A stretch of DNA of 64,000 nucleotides from Gammaproteobacteria bacterium (GCA_016199745.1 JACQFZ010000017.1:1-64000); one strand, 5' to 3'. Shown: positions 45,562 to 55,039, counted from the first letter of the stretch. Numbers and translations: made by a program. The notes: generated by a model not told the origin, from the letters alone.

Positions 45562-46014
45562 ATGCCGCTTTACTTGGAAGATTTAGTCCCCGGTTTTACC
45601 GTTACCGGCGGCCCGATCACCGTCACCGAAGCGGAGGCGATCCACTTCGCTCGTCAATTCGATCCGCAACCGTTCCACACCGATCCCATCGCTGCCAAGA
45701 CCAGCGTATTCGACGGCCTCGCCGTCAGCGGCTGGCATACGGCGGCGCTGTCCATGCGCTTGCTCACACAATCGCGACTGGCCGAGGTCGCCAACGGACT
45801 TGTCGGCGTCGAGATCCGCAATCTTCGTTGGCCGCGCGCCACCCGGCCCGGCGATACGCTGCGCGTCACCGTGGAAATCGTCGAGACCAAACCATCTCGC
45901 TCGCGGCCCGGCTGGGGCACAGCGCTCGCGCGCTGGACCACGCGTAACCAGCGCGACGAAACGGTCATGGAGCTGGAAAATATCATGTGGGTGGCACGCC
46001 GACCGGATGCCTGA
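45562..46014 (+). CDS. MaoC-family (R)-hydratase/dehydratase
   Basis: The 150-residue hot-dog protein has VTEAEAIHFARQFDPQPFHT, with the catalytic Asp and His of MaoC hydratases, then GLAVSGWHTAALSMRL and EIRNLRWPRATRPGDTLRVT. Such enzymes hydrate 2-enoyl-CoA to (R)-3-hydroxyacyl-CoA. A GGAG site lies before ATG. The divergent acyl-CoA dehydrogenase suggests a shared fatty-acid or branched acyl pathway. Confidence 0.9.
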   Translation: MPLYLEDLVPGFTVTGGPITVTEAEAIHFARQFDPQPFHTDPIAAKTSVFDGLAVSGWHTAALSMRLLTQSRLAEVANGLVGVEIRNLRWPRATRPGDTLRVTVEIVETKPSRSRPGWGTALARWTTRNQRDETVMELENIMWVARRPDA

Positions 46015-46094
46015 GGTGGCACAAGGGTGTCCCTCTAGACAATATGATATGTATGTATATATAATTCATGCATATGTTAATGAGAGCCCAACTT

Positions 46095-46580
46095 ATGGCG
46101 ATAACAGCATCCGGGCATACGCCGGTCGTACACCCTAACACTGCGCCGTCGGCGCGCAAATATTGGATCGGCGTCGTCTCCCTAGCGCACGTGAAACGCG
46201 GCGTGGCCGGCGGCTTCGCGCAGGTCTGCCATGGCAAAGCGGCGCCGCTACGGCGGATGAATGTCGGCGATTGGTTCGTTTATTACTCGCCGAAAACGGA
46301 CATGAGCGACGGCGAACCGCTGCAAATGTTCACCGCGATCGGCCGGGTCGGCGGCGAAACCACGTATGAATATGCGATGGCGCCGGATTTTGTACCGTTC
46401 CGGCGCGACATCATCTATCTGACAGGCAAGCCGGCGCCTATTCAGCCGCTGATTCCGCAGCTGTCATTCATCCGCGACCCGAAGCGCTGGGGTTATCCGT
46501 TCCGCATGGGCCACTTCGAAATGACGCAGCACGATTGCCAACTCATCGCCCAGGCGATGGCAGTTCGTTTCGATGACTAA
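46095..46580 (+). CDS. EVE-domain (UPF0310-like) protein
   Basis: ATG at 46095 gives 161 residues, [20 protein letters not shown] then the EVE core [57 protein letters not shown] and [23 protein letters not shown] domains share a fold with PUA/YTH and read modified bases in RNA or DNA. It overlaps the MarR gene by eight bases; EVE-MarR pairs suggest co-regulation rather than a restriction role. An earlier ATG at 46068 is possible. Confidence 0.9.
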   Translation: MAITASGHTPVVHPNTAPSARKYWIGVVSLAHVKRGVAGGFAQVCHGKAAPLRRMNVGDWFVYYSPKTDMSDGEPLQMFTAIGRVGGETTYEYAMAPDFVPFRRDIIYLTGKPAPIQPLIPQLSFIRDPKRWGYPFRMGHFEMTQHDCQLIAQAMAVRFDD

Positions 46581-47037
46581 AAAGAAAGCGCCGTTTGCCC
46601 ACAAGGAAGCCAGCGACAGCTCCGGCTTCTTGTTGTGGCAGGTAACGGCGCTGTGGCAACGTCGCATCGCCGCCGCACTGCGGCCGCACGGGTTAACGCA
46701 GGTGCAATTTGCGTTGTTAGCGAGCTTGCTATGGTTGTCCAACAAAGAGGGCGCGATCACGCAAGTGATGTTGGCGCGTCACGCCAAGCTCGACGTCATG
46801 ATGACGTCGCAAGTATTGCGCGCCTTGGAAACCAAAGGATTGATCGAGCGGCAGCCGCATCCGCGCGACACCCGCGCCAAAATCCTGCAGCTAACGAAAG
46901 CCGGGGAAACGTTGACGTGGAGCGCGGTTCCGGTCGTTGAAAAAGCGGACGACGCATTTTTCGCAGCCGTCGGCGTTCGTCGAAGACCGTTCAATAAATT
47001 ACTCAGCGCGTTGATTGCGTCGGCGCAAGAAAAATAG
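46573..47037 (+). CDS. MarR-family transcriptional regulator
   Basis: The 154-residue winged-helix protein has [20 protein letters not shown] (dimer helix), [20 protein letters not shown], the recognition helix [20 protein letters not shown] and the wing [20 protein letters not shown]. It overlaps the EVE gene and is followed 32 bases later by an SRPBCC protein. Ligand unknown. Confidence 0.92.
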   Translation: MTKKKAPFAHKEASDSSGFLLWQVTALWQRRIAAALRPHGLTQVQFALLASLLWLSNKEGAITQVMLARHAKLDVMMTSQVLRALETKGLIERQPHPRDTRAKILQLTKAGETLTWSAVPVVEKADDAFFAAVGVRRRPFNKLLSALIASAQEK

Positions 47038-47069
47038 CAAATCATTTTCATATTTAACGGGGACGAACC

Positions 47070-47501
47070 ATGTGGAGTAAAACTTACAGCAAAACCGTGA
47101 AAGGACTGAAAGCCGCACAGGTCTGGAAGGTTTGGATCGACGTCAACCAATGGCACACCTGGCAAAGCGATATCGACTACGCCCGTCTCGACGGTGCATT
47201 CAGCGTCGGCAACCGCTTCCTGCTAAAACCCAAAGGCGGCCCGAAAGTAAATATTCGGATCGCGAAAGTAGAACCGAACAAGTCGTTTACCGATTTCACG
47301 CAGTTCCCGCTGGCAAAAATGTACGGGGTTCACGAGTTCGTCGAAAAGGGTGATGACTTAGAGATTCGAACGACAGTGAGTATCGACGGTGCCTTGTCGT
47401 TCATTTGGCGCAAGCTGGTCGCCGAAGATGTCGCCAACAGCATGCCGCAACAAACGCAACAGCTGATCGACCGGGCGCAAAGCCTGTTATCGGCAAAGTG
47501 A
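47070..47501 (+). CDS. SRPBCC (polyketide cyclase/dehydrase-like) protein
   Basis: The 143-residue protein MWSKTYSKTVKGLKAAQVWK, VWIDVNQWHTWQSDIDYARL, FLLKPKGGPKVNIRIAKVEP and the closing C-terminal helix with QQTQQLIDRAQSLL has the START/Bet v1-like layout, a hydrophobic ligand cavity closed by a helix. Ligand and role are unknown. A clear GGGGAC site precedes it, and it is likely transcribed with the MarR gene. Confidence 0.8.
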   Translation: MWSKTYSKTVKGLKAAQVWKVWIDVNQWHTWQSDIDYARLDGAFSVGNRFLLKPKGGPKVNIRIAKVEPNKSFTDFTQFPLAKMYGVHEFVEKGDDLEIRTTVSIDGALSFIWRKLVAEDVANSMPQQTQQLIDRAQSLLSAK

Positions 47502-47554
47502 GCTGAGCGGCGATCACCTTTATACTGACCGCACTTTACTCAACCGCTGAACGC

Positions 47555-48448
47555 ATGGCTCTCGCTCGCCGCCGCTTGTTCGAAAACGAGCTCGTATGCT
47601 TAACGCACGTTGCCTGTCGTCCGTCGTACTGGGGTTGCGGCGAGGTCGAGCAGCCGGGCAAAGATTTATTGGTGCTGCCGCTGAATGGCGTGTTCGCTAA
47701 ACACGACGGACCGCGCCAACACATCATCGCCAACTCGAACCACGCCTTGCTATTCGGGCGCACGCGCTCGTATCGCATCAGTCATCCGGCGTGCAGCGGC
47801 GATGATTGCCTATCACTCGAGTTTTCGCAGAACGCGCTCGCCAGCGTGCTCGCCGATGCCGTCGCCACCGAAGATTTGAGCGCACCGTCGTTGGCGACAC
47901 ACGCGTTGCTATCGCCGGCGGCGGTACTTGGTCGCAGCTTGCTGTGGCGGCGATTGCTGGGCGGCACCGCCGAGCCGTTGGAAATCGAGGAGACCAGCGT
48001 CGCTCTGCTCGGCGCGGCGGTACGCACCGCCTGCCGGGACGAAGGCAAACAGAAACGAGCGCGGCTGTCTCTCACCTTGACCCGGCGATTGCGCCAGATC
48101 GAAACCGTTAAAGAAGCGATCTCGGTGCAGCCGGATCAGCACTGGACACTGGCGGACCTAGCACGGTTAGCGAATACCTCGCCCTATCATCTGGCGCGCG
48201 TGTTCCGCAAAGAAGTCGGCGCGCCGATTCATCAGTATGTAGTGCGCACGCGCCTGACCCAGGCGCTGGAAGCGGTACTCGACGCCGGTGCAGATCTGAC
48301 GGCCATCGCCGTCGAGCGCGGCTTTGCCAGTCATAGTCATTTCACCGCCAGTTTCCGTGCATTCTTCGGCGTTACGCCGTTGGCACTACGCCGGTATAAG
48401 GCTGGCGTAGGAAGCTGGCGCCGGCTACTTTCGCCGCTCCTTCCCTAA
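47555..48448 (+). CDS. AraC-family transcriptional regulator
   Basis: The 297-residue protein has a cupin-like N-terminal part (VEQPGKDLLVLPLNGVFAKH) with CSGDDCLSLEF and a C-terminal double helix-turn-helix: WTLADLARLANTSPYHLARV and FRKEVGAPIHQYVVRTRLTQ, then LTAIAVERGFASHSHFTASF and RAFFGVTPLALRRYK. The order matches single-ligand AraC regulators. The 236-base gap after it holds no recognisable gene. Confidence 0.92.
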   Translation: MALARRRLFENELVCLTHVACRPSYWGCGEVEQPGKDLLVLPLNGVFAKHDGPRQHIIANSNHALLFGRTRSYRISHPACSGDDCLSLEFSQNALASVLADAVATEDLSAPSLATHALLSPAAVLGRSLLWRRLLGGTAEPLEIEETSVALLGAAVRTACRDEGKQKRARLSLTLTRRLRQIETVKEAISVQPDQHWTLADLARLANTSPYHLARVFRKEVGAPIHQYVVRTRLTQALEAVLDAGADLTAIAVERGFASHSHFTASFRAFFGVTPLALRRYKAGVGSWRRLLSPLLP

Positions 48449-48684
48449 CGCGTCGGCACCAGCGCCGTTGCCCGTCGACTAGCCATCGCCGTCCCCGATC
48501 ATTGCGCCGAGTCCGTACTACACTAATTGAATTGGTTCCTCGGCGAAGATGCGCGCTTCCAGCAGCGCCCGGCAACGGCCATCAGACCTTGCATCAATAG
48601 AGCATCCATTCGGTTCTATCCAAACGGAGACACTATGGACCGGTCGAAAATTACCAACGCAAAGAATTTTCTGCCGGCGGCCGT

Positions 48685-49497
48685 TCATGAATGCGGTATC
48701 GGTGCATTTTTCCGATCGGCGCCAGTGTTCGAGTGACGCTGAGCAATTTCTACAAAACGTTCTAGGTCACGATGGAGATCCGCCGCCAACCGCCGAAGAT
48801 CCGTCACCCGACCAAAGTGGGTCAAGTAGGCGGCCTCGGGATCCAGCGACAACAACCGATCGATCGATGCATGCAGCGCCGGTGGGTCGAGTTGGACCGG
48901 TGTCGTTGTCGGAAAGGCGAAGGCGCCGTTATTGGTATCGAACTCGCGAAATGACATGCCGAAGGTGTCGCCGGTAAAGACACTGCGAGTGCCGGCGTCG
49001 TAGATACAGTAATGATGACACGCGTGTCCTGGCGTATGTATCGCCAATAGTTCGCTTTCCCCCAACGGCAGCCGATCACCGTCGTTGACTTCGATCATCC
49101 ATTCCTTCGGGATCGCAACGACGTTGCCGTAAAGACGCTCGTATTCGACATCGCCATAGACAGCACGCGCCCCCGTCATCAGCCGCGCCGGATCGTGCAT
49201 ATGCCGCGCACCCAACGGGTGCACGACGAGTTTTGCGTTCGGCAGCGTTCGCATCAAGCCACCGGCGGCGCCGGCGTGGTCCAGGTGCACGTGCGTCACC
49301 ATGACGTAGTCGACTTGCGAACGACGGAGTCCGCGTTCGTTTAACGCGGCGTGCAATAGCGCCACTGCCGCTGGATGACCGGTGTCGATGAATGCGGCGC
49401 GGCCATCGCGGACAACGAGGTGGCTGGCGGCGAGGCCGCGGCGAACGTAGTCGACATCGATAGTATCGATGGTGTCGGCAACCACGGTTTCCATCAT
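48685..49497 (-). CDS. MBL-fold metallo-hydrolase
   Basis: The 270-residue protein shows the metallo-beta-lactamase ligands HVHLDH in VDYVMVTHVHLDHAGAAGGL, the metal His in AIHTPGHACHHYCIYD, the bridging Asp in FTGDTFGMSFREFDT and the last His in YLTHFGRVTDL. It probably hydrolyses a thioester, lactone or other ester; substrate unknown. It is divergent from a LysR gene with 96 bases between starts, suggesting regulation by it. Confidence 0.9.
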   Translation of the reverse strand: MMETVVADTIDTIDVDYVRRGLAASHLVVRDGRAAFIDTGHPAAVALLHAALNERGLRRSQVDYVMVTHVHLDHAGAAGGLMRTLPNAKLVVHPLGARHMHDPARLMTGARAVYGDVEYERLYGNVVAIPKEWMIEVNDGDRLPLGESELLAIHTPGHACHHYCIYDAGTRSVFTGDTFGMSFREFDTNNGAFAFPTTTPVQLDPPALHASIDRLLSLDPEAAYLTHFGRVTDLRRLAADLHRDLERFVEIAQRHSNTGADRKNAPIPHS

Positions 49498-49593
49498 TGC
49501 TCTCCCTAGACTTGGATGGGAGGCTAACCTACGCCCTGCTCGGTAATAATTAAAATAGATTGTTTTTATGAGACGTCATAAAATTTATTGATC

Positions 49594-50463
49594 ATGAAGA
49601 TTCAACATCTGCGGTTTCTTACCGCCGTGGTCGATTACGGTGGCGTGAACAAGGCGGCAACGCGGTTGCATCTGTCGCAACCGGCGATATCGGCCGGCCT
49701 AAAAGCGCTGGAAAGCGAGCTCGGCCGATCACTGTTTGATCGGTCGACGCCGGCAAATCGGCCGCTGCGTCTGACGCCGGCCGGTCGGCGGTTTTACCGA
49801 AGCGCGCTCGACATCCTCAAGCAATGCGATGCCGCGCGCGCGGACATTGTCGGCCTACCCGACGAGCCGCGGCGGCTGCGCTTCGGCGTTATCGATACAT
49901 TGGCACAAAGCACGATCGTCAGCCTGCTTCGCCGCTTCGGTAAGCAACAACCGGACATCGTGTTAGAACTGTGGGAAGGTTCCGCCGAGCGTGTCGCCGG
50001 CTGGCTGGCGCAGCGCCGGGTCGACATCGCTTGCACCAACGTTAACGACCTAACGCCAAATACTCAGGTGCTATGGCGCGAGCCGCTGGTCGCGGTCGTG
50101 GCACCACGCCACCCATTTGCCAAAGTACGCGGTCGTGTCATTGCGATTCGCGATTTCGATCGCCAATCGTTCGTGCATCGCTCACGTTGTGAGCTGGATC
50201 TTGTTGGCCGCGCGCAATTGCGGGCGGCGGGCGTGACGTTACGAGTTAGCGTGCGTGCCGAACGCGAACAGCTGGCATTCCAACTGATCCGCAGCGGCAA
50301 ACACTTCACCCTCGCCCCGAAGAGTTTAGTGCCCGACGATTTAGTGGCGGTCACGGTGTCAGACCTGACGGTCGCGCGAACTATCGGCATTCAGTGGCAC
50401 GAAAAGTTGGATCCAACGCTGGTCGCGGTTGTAAGCGACACGCTGACGGCGGACTGTACTTAA
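49594..50463 (+). CDS. LysR-family regulator (CysB-like)
   Basis: ATG at 49594 gives 289 residues; TTG at 49588 would add two. The N-terminal HTH reads MKIQHLRFLTAVVDYGGVNK with AATRLHLSQPAISAGLKALE, followed by a LysR substrate-binding domain (LRFGVIDTLAQSTIVSLLRR to the end). The opening motif MKIQHLRFL is close to CysB/Cbl types. It shares the divergent region with the MBL gene. Its stop overlaps the convergent cupin gene by four bases. Confidence 0.92.
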   Translation: MKIQHLRFLTAVVDYGGVNKAATRLHLSQPAISAGLKALESELGRSLFDRSTPANRPLRLTPAGRRFYRSALDILKQCDAARADIVGLPDEPRRLRFGVIDTLAQSTIVSLLRRFGKQQPDIVLELWEGSAERVAGWLAQRRVDIACTNVNDLTPNTQVLWREPLVAVVAPRHPFAKVRGRVIAIRDFDRQSFVHRSRCELDLVGRAQLRAAGVTLRVSVRAEREQLAFQLIRSGKHFTLAPKSLVPDDLVAVTVSDLTVARTIGIQWHEKLDPTLVAVVSDTLTADCT

Positions 50464-51086
50464 GAGCGCAAGTGACCGTTGCGCAGCAGAATTATCGTAT
50501 CCGTTTCCGCAAAAGGCGCATGACCGGCTTCGCGGTGCAATCGTTGCCAGGTACCGGCGGGATAGCGACCGCGCTCATCCTGCAACTCACCGGCGATCAC
50601 GAAAATTTCCTCGCCGAACGGATGCTGATGGAAACGTGTCCGTGTGCCCGGACGCCATGACACCAGCATCAAGCGGTGCGGCACGCTAAAAAGCGTTGCT
50701 ACCTGCATGCCCGGCGCACCGCCCTCGCGCCACCTTAGCTGACGGGGCAACATAACCGCCGAATCGGCGTGCGTACGATCGTTATACCTAAACACCCGCG
50801 CGCCAGCGGCGCCGGCAATTAGCGTTGTGCCGACACGGCGGTTAATGAAACTCCCGACGGGATAAACGAGATCATCGCCCTCGGCCAGCTCGCCCTCAAG
50901 CAAGTAAAGATCCGTACGCATATTCGGCGCCAGCGACAAGGCGCCATACGCCGGCACATCGACGACGCCTGCCCAGTGTTCATCGTCGGCCGCCGTGAAG
51001 CCAATAATTTTTCCGATCTGATTTATCGGCCGTGGCAAATCGATCGAATTTATTTCGATCATGTACTCAGCTTGCGCATTAGCCAT
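50460..51086 (-). CDS. Cupin-domain (ChrR-like) protein
   Basis: The 208-residue protein has two cupin halves: a degenerate N-terminal one (YGALSLAPNMRTDLYLLEGE) and a C-terminal one with metal ligands in RTRFHQHPFGEEIFVIAGEL and LHREAGHAPFAETDTI. This resembles ChrR cupins of anti-sigma type and other bicupins. No sigma factor is adjacent. It lies 20 bases after the HPP gene on the same strand and may be in the TetR operon. Confidence 0.82.
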   Translation of the reverse strand: MANAQAEYMIEINSIDLPRPINQIGKIIGFTAADDEHWAGVVDVPAYGALSLAPNMRTDLYLLEGELAEGDDLVYPVGSFINRRVGTTLIAGAAGARVFRYNDRTHADSAVMLPRQLRWREGGAPGMQVATLFSVPHRLMLVSWRPGTRTRFHQHPFGEEIFVIAGELQDERGRYPAGTWQRLHREAGHAPFAETDTIILLRNGHLRS

Positions 51087-51106
51087 AACTCGATCTGCTC
51101 ACAGAG

Positions 51107-51559
51107 TTAGTTCGTTCGGCCGACAGGCGACGATACGCGGGCATACATAGCGAAAGCGACGGCGAGTATCAGCGCCCAACGCGAGTACGTGGCAACGGGT
51201 TGCGCGCCGAGCGTGAGGATGACCGCATGCGCCACCGCCGGTGCATGTACGGCGCGGCACACCGCCATCAACATAATGGACAACCACACCACCCCGAACA
51301 CGGCGACAAAAGCGGGAAGCGGTAATGCCGCGAAGCCGGCACCGAGAACGATACAGATGACGTGCGCCAGCAATAGGGTCCGCGGCTGCGAAAACGGCGC
51401 TTGCGGCATCAAGGCGAGCAGCACGCAGGTAGCGCTGAACGGCGCGGCCATGGCGCTGATGCCGGCGCCGTAAACCACGGTCATCAGCGCCGCCGTCAAC
51501 ATTCCACCGCGAACAAACGGGCCGGTCGCGCTTGCCGGTATCGAAGAGGTAGCGCTCAT
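51107..51559 (-). CDS. HPP-family membrane protein
   Basis: The 150-residue protein has four hydrophobic segments (MLTAALMTVVYGAGISAMAA; FAALPLPAFVAVFGVVWLSI; others) and the HPP pattern PFSATCVLLALMPQAPFSQP followed by RTLLLAHVICIVLGAG and a HAPAVAHAV motif. HPP proteins are inner-membrane proteins, one of which is linked to nitrite transport in cyanobacteria. It starts four bases after the upstream CMD gene. Confidence 0.75.
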   Translation of the reverse strand: MSATSSIPASATGPFVRGGMLTAALMTVVYGAGISAMAAPFSATCVLLALMPQAPFSQPRTLLLAHVICIVLGAGFAALPLPAFVAVFGVVWLSIMLMAVCRAVHAPAVAHAVILTLGAQPVATYSRWALILAVAFAMYARVSSPVGRTN

Positions 51560-51562
51560 CGG

Positions 51563-52102
51563 CTACCTCGCGATCTCGGCCGCCGGAAAATCCAAGGCCG
51601 GTTTGGCGACGTGATTGAAGTAGTTCGAGAATACGTTCAAGGCGACATGTGCCACCATTTCGCCGATTTCTTCATCGGACCAGCCATGTGATTTCACGTT
51701 GGCATAGTCGTCGTCGCTGACGAGGCCGCGGCGTTCGAGCAAGGCGTCGACAAATTGCAGCGCCGCCGCGCTCTTCGGATCTTCCGATCGACTCTGTTGG
51801 GTAGCGGCGAGCTCACTTGCCGACAATCCGATCTTCGAACCACGGAAGGTGTGTGCCGACACGCAGTAGCCGCAATCGTTGATCGCCGCCGTCAGCAGTG
51901 CGATGCGTTCGCGCATTTGCACGCTCAACACGCCTTTACCCAAGGCACCGCGAAACGCGAGATAACCGTCCAGCGTCGCCGGCGACTGTGCCATCGAGCC
52001 GTACAGGTTCGGGATGCGTCCGAGCTGAGCCTTGGTGCTGTCGAGTAATTCTTTGGCGCGGCCGCTGGCAGCAGCGGGGTCGATCGAAGCAATACGTGTC
52101 AT
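51563..52102 (-). CDS. Carboxymuconolactone decarboxylase-family (AhpD-like) protein
   Basis: The 179-residue protein has the AhpD-like active site: Glu in MRERIALLTAAINDCGYCVS with CxxC in DCGYCVSAH and the following His. LVSDDDYANVKSHGWSDEEI is also typical. CMD/AhpD proteins act as peroxidase-linked disulfide reductants or in ring-cleavage pathways. It is the first structural gene after the TetR regulator, three bases after it. Confidence 0.9.
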   Translation of the reverse strand: MTRIASIDPAAASGRAKELLDSTKAQLGRIPNLYGSMAQSPATLDGYLAFRGALGKGVLSVQMRERIALLTAAINDCGYCVSAHTFRGSKIGLSASELAATQQSRSEDPKSAAALQFVDALLERRGLVSDDDYANVKSHGWSDEEIGEMVAHVALNVFSNYFNHVAKPALDFPAAEIAR

Positions 52103-52105
52103 GAT

Positions 52106-52696
52106 TTATCTCGCAGAATGTTGATAGGTTGAAAGCAAGGCGGCGGCGATTTTTTTTGCCGCTTTGGCCGAACCGGGTTTCCGTTCGCGCACCGCCGTCA
52201 CAATGGCGCCGTCCATGAGCAGCAGAAAGGCACTGGCAAGCTCCTCGGCCCTTTCGAAGCCGGCGTCCGTCAACAGTGTATGCACCATCCGTTGCACCTT
52301 TTGCTTGTGCTCGGCCGCGGCCTGATGCGCGCTATGCTCGCCGTCGGCCAGCTCGACCATCGTGTTGATGAAGGCGCAGCCGCGAAAATCTTTTTTCGAA
52401 AACCGTTCCTCCAGCGCATCGAAGACTGCCAGCGGCCGGTCCTTGGCATCCGGCGCGAGCCGCTGCACGGTCTCCTCGAACCAGGCGCGCCACATTTCGT
52501 CGCGGCGCTTCAGGAACTCCAAAACGAGTAGGTCCTTCGATTTAAAGTGTTTGTAGAAGGTCATCTTGGCGACGGCGGACTCGGCGATGAGCGTGTCGAC
52601 GCCGACGGCGCGGATGCCGTTCTGATAGAACAATCGAGTCGCGACCTCGAGAATTCGGTCGCGCGCGGCACTGGTTACAGGTGGGTTCGTTGTCAT
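52106..52696 (-). CDS. TetR-family regulator
   Basis: ATG at 52696 gives 196 residues; upstream starts run into the operator. The HTH reads SAARDRILEVATRLFYQNGI with RAVGVDTLIAESAVAKMTFY and KHFKSKDLLVLEFLKRR, followed by the ligand-binding domain with one Cys in FRGCAFINTMVEL, common in AcuR/NemR-like members. It leads the TetR-CMD-HPP unit and sits next to a perfect operator palindrome, so it is probably autoregulated. Confidence 0.93.
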   Translation of the reverse strand: MTTNPPVTSAARDRILEVATRLFYQNGIRAVGVDTLIAESAVAKMTFYKHFKSKDLLVLEFLKRRDEMWRAWFEETVQRLAPDAKDRPLAVFDALEERFSKKDFRGCAFINTMVELADGEHSAHQAAAEHKQKVQRMVHTLLTDAGFERAEELASAFLLLMDGAIVTAVRERKPGSAKAAKKIAAALLSTYQHSAR

Positions 52697-52705
52697 ATTT
52701 GAAAG

Positions 52706-52725
52706 TATACAGACCGTTCTGTATA
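52706..52725. promoter_or_regulatory. TetR-type operator palindrome
   Basis: TATACAGACCGTTCTGTATA has 8-base perfect arms around CCGT. It lies 10 bases before the tetR start and about 80 bases before the divergent gene at 52803, so the TetR protein could repress both. The form agrees with operators of TetR proteins of the NemR/AcuR kind. Confidence 0.75.
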
Positions 52726-52802
52726 GTGTCAAGTGCGCACGGGAAACAAGGGCCATTCCCTACCCGTCGCACCTTTAACCAACCTGTTTTGGGAGAACCG
52801 CA

Positions 52803-53456
52803 GTGATACGTAAACAACGACTAACGATGGCGTCTTCAATCCTTGCCGTACTAATAAGTAGCGCGCTACCCGTAACCGCCCACAGCGCCAGCACCCCCAC
52901 CCCGCCGCCGCCGACGGCCAAAACCGCGCAAACCGCCTCGGCGTTACGTGACCTATGGATTGGTCACGGATTCTGGGTGCGCGAGCTGGCGGCAGCGACG
53001 CTTGCCGGCAATGCGGCAGCAGCGACCAACGCCGAGAATCAAGCGATCGCCAACGCCAAACAAATCGCCGCCGCTATCGAGCCGTTCTACGGCAAAGCGG
53101 CGTCGGAAAAATTATTCCAACTGTTGGCCGGGCACTACGGTGCGATCAAGCAGTATCTCGATGCGGTCGCCAAAGGAGATTCCAGCAAACAAGACGCAGG
53201 CCAAAAGGCGATGCTCACCAACGGCGGCGAGCTCGCGGTCTTTTTGAGCAACGCCAATCCGAATCTACCGGTCGACACGGTGCGCGCCATGCTGATCGCG
53301 CATGGCGGTCACCACGTTCAGCAAATTCAACAACTGAAATCCAAAGACTACGCTGGGGAAGCGCAGACGTGGGAGGCGATGAAGAGCCATATGTACGCCA
53401 TTGCCGATGCGTTGGCTGGAGCGCTGGCGAAACAGTTTCCGGAAAAATTTAGTTAA
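52803..53456 (+). CDS. Exported helical protein of unknown function
   Basis: The 217-residue product has a signal peptide (LTMASSILAVLISSALPVTA, cleaved near HSAS), a Pro/Thr linker and an all-helical mature part: ALRDLWIGHGFWVRELAAAT, ANAKQIAAAIEPFYGKAASE, YGAIKQYLDAVAKGDSSKQD and LIAHGGHHVQQIQQLKSKD. Several His residues lie on helices, as in metal-binding or DinB-like bundles. No named family is certain. It is divergent from tetR and near its operator, and may respond to the same signal. Confidence 0.7.
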   Translation: MIRKQRLTMASSILAVLISSALPVTAHSASTPTPPPPTAKTAQTASALRDLWIGHGFWVRELAAATLAGNAAAATNAENQAIANAKQIAAAIEPFYGKAASEKLFQLLAGHYGAIKQYLDAVAKGDSSKQDAGQKAMLTNGGELAVFLSNANPNLPVDTVRAMLIAHGGHHVQQIQQLKSKDYAGEAQTWEAMKSHMYAIADALAGALAKQFPEKFS

Positions 53457-53480
53457 CGACTAACGTTAATCGAAGCGGTC

Positions 53481-53512
53481 TCCACCCGTTCGTACGCCAA
53501 CGAATGGGTGGA
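53481..53512. terminator. Hairpin between two convergent genes
   Basis: TCCACCCGTTCG and CGAATGGGTGGA pair over 12 bases with one G-T, around an eight-base loop. It lies 25 bases after the 52803 gene and before the alaA stop, and probably ends both transcripts; the T-runs are short. Confidence 0.55.
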
Positions 53513-53522
53513 ATACCGTTTG

Positions 53523-54776
53523 TTACGCTGTATGACGCTTGCGGTACCGATCTAAGAATTGCGCAATCCGCCCGATCGCTTCCGTCAACGCGTCGGTGTT
53601 CGGCAGGAACACCACACGAAAATGATCCGGCTGCTTCCAATTGAAACCCGTGCCCTGCACCACCAGCACCTTTTGCTCTTCGAGCAATTCGAGAATGAAT
53701 TGCTGATCGTTTTTGATGGGGTACATCTTCGGGTCCAACCGCGGAAACAGATATAGCGCCGCTTTCGGTTTGGCGCAGCTGACACCGGGGATTTGCGTGA
53801 TCAGCTCGTGCGCAAGATCGCGTTGCTTGCCGAGCCGTCCGGTCGGCAAAACAAGATCGTCGATACTTTGATAACCGCCGAGCGCGGTTTGGATCGCATA
53901 CTGCGCCGGTACATTGGCGCAAAGCCGCATCGACGCCAGGATATTCAAACCTTCGATGTAGTCCTGCGCGTGCGCCCGCTCGCCGGAGACCACCAACCAG
54001 CCGGCGCGGTAGCCGCAGGCGCGATAATTCTTCGACAAGCCGTTGAAGGTAATAGTAAGGACGTCGTCGGCAAGCGCGGCGATCGAGGTGTGCGTGCTGC
54101 CGTCGTAAAGCACTTTGTCGTAGATCTCGTCGGCGAATACGATCAAGCGGTGCTCGCGCGCAACCTCGAGGATCGCCAACAAGGTCTCGTCCGGATACAA
54201 CGCGCCGGTCGGATTGTTCGGATTGATGACGACGATGGCACGCGTATTCGGCGTAATCTTGGCGCGGATGTCGGCGATGTCAGGCAACCAATCCGACGCC
54301 TCGTCGCATAAATAGTGGCGCGCCGTTCCGCCGGACAAGCTGACGGCGGCGGTCCACAGCGGATAATCCGGCGCCGGCACCAACACTTCGTCGCCGTTGT
54401 TCAGCAGCGCCTGCATGCTCATGACGATCAGCTCGGAAACGCCGTTGCCGATGTAAATGTCGTCGATAGTCACGCCGCGAATGTGCTTCTGCTGCGTGTA
54501 GTGCATGATCGCCTTGCGCGCCGCGAACAGGCCCTTCGAGTCGCAATAGCCGGAGGCGCTACCCAAGTTGCGAATGACGTCCTGCACGATCTCTTCCGGC
54601 GCCTCGAAACCGAACGGCGCCGGATTGCCGATGTTCAACTTGATGACCTGGTGGCCTTCCTCTTCGATCTGCTTCGCGCGCGCGAGCACCGGCCCGCGGA
54701 TGTCATAACAAACGTTGGCGAGCTTGGTCGATTTTAGAATCGGCCGCGCGCCGCTGGGTTTTGCTGCTGTACTCAT
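53523..54776 (-). CDS. alaA: Alanine/PLP-dependent aminotransferase AlaA
   Basis: The 417-residue enzyme has class I aminotransferase marks: GNPAPFGFEAPEEIVQDVIR, YCDSKGLFAARKAIMHYTQQ, YIGNGVSELIVMSMQALLNN, INPNNPTGALYPDE and the PLP-lysine motif TFNGLSKNYRACGYRAGWLV. This is close to AlaA (YfbQ), glutamate-pyruvate aminotransferase. It is monocistronic. The 263-base gap upstream shows no other gene. Confidence 0.93.
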   Translation of the reverse strand: MSTAAKPSGARPILKSTKLANVCYDIRGPVLARAKQIEEEGHQVIKLNIGNPAPFGFEAPEEIVQDVIRNLGSASGYCDSKGLFAARKAIMHYTQQKHIRGVTIDDIYIGNGVSELIVMSMQALLNNGDEVLVPAPDYPLWTAAVSLSGGTARHYLCDEASDWLPDIADIRAKITPNTRAIVVINPNNPTGALYPDETLLAILEVAREHRLIVFADEIYDKVLYDGSTHTSIAALADDVLTITFNGLSKNYRACGYRAGWLVVSGERAHAQDYIEGLNILASMRLCANVPAQYAIQTALGGYQSIDDLVLPTGRLGKQRDLAHELITQIPGVSCAKPKAALYLFPRLDPKMYPIKNDQQFILELLEEQKVLVVQGTGFNWKQPDHFRVVFLPNTDALTEAIGRIAQFLDRYRKRHTA

Positions 54777-55039
54777 ACTATGTCGTCCTTAGGAAACAAG
54801 GAGGAAATCGTCACGGCCTTGTGATCAGCTCCCTCGTTTTTTGATCGGCACACACAGGTGTGTGGCAACAATATTAGGCGATTTTCGCAGAAGCCGGTGC
54901 CAAAAAGCTAAACGAATCGGTATTGTTCCCGTCTCAGCGATCAGGGAGACCGTCAAGAACGGGCGCCGGCCGGGATTGTGGCGTTATTATGCCCAGATCC
55001 GATTGCGCCAATGTTTTGACGGCTAACGAATAAAAACCA

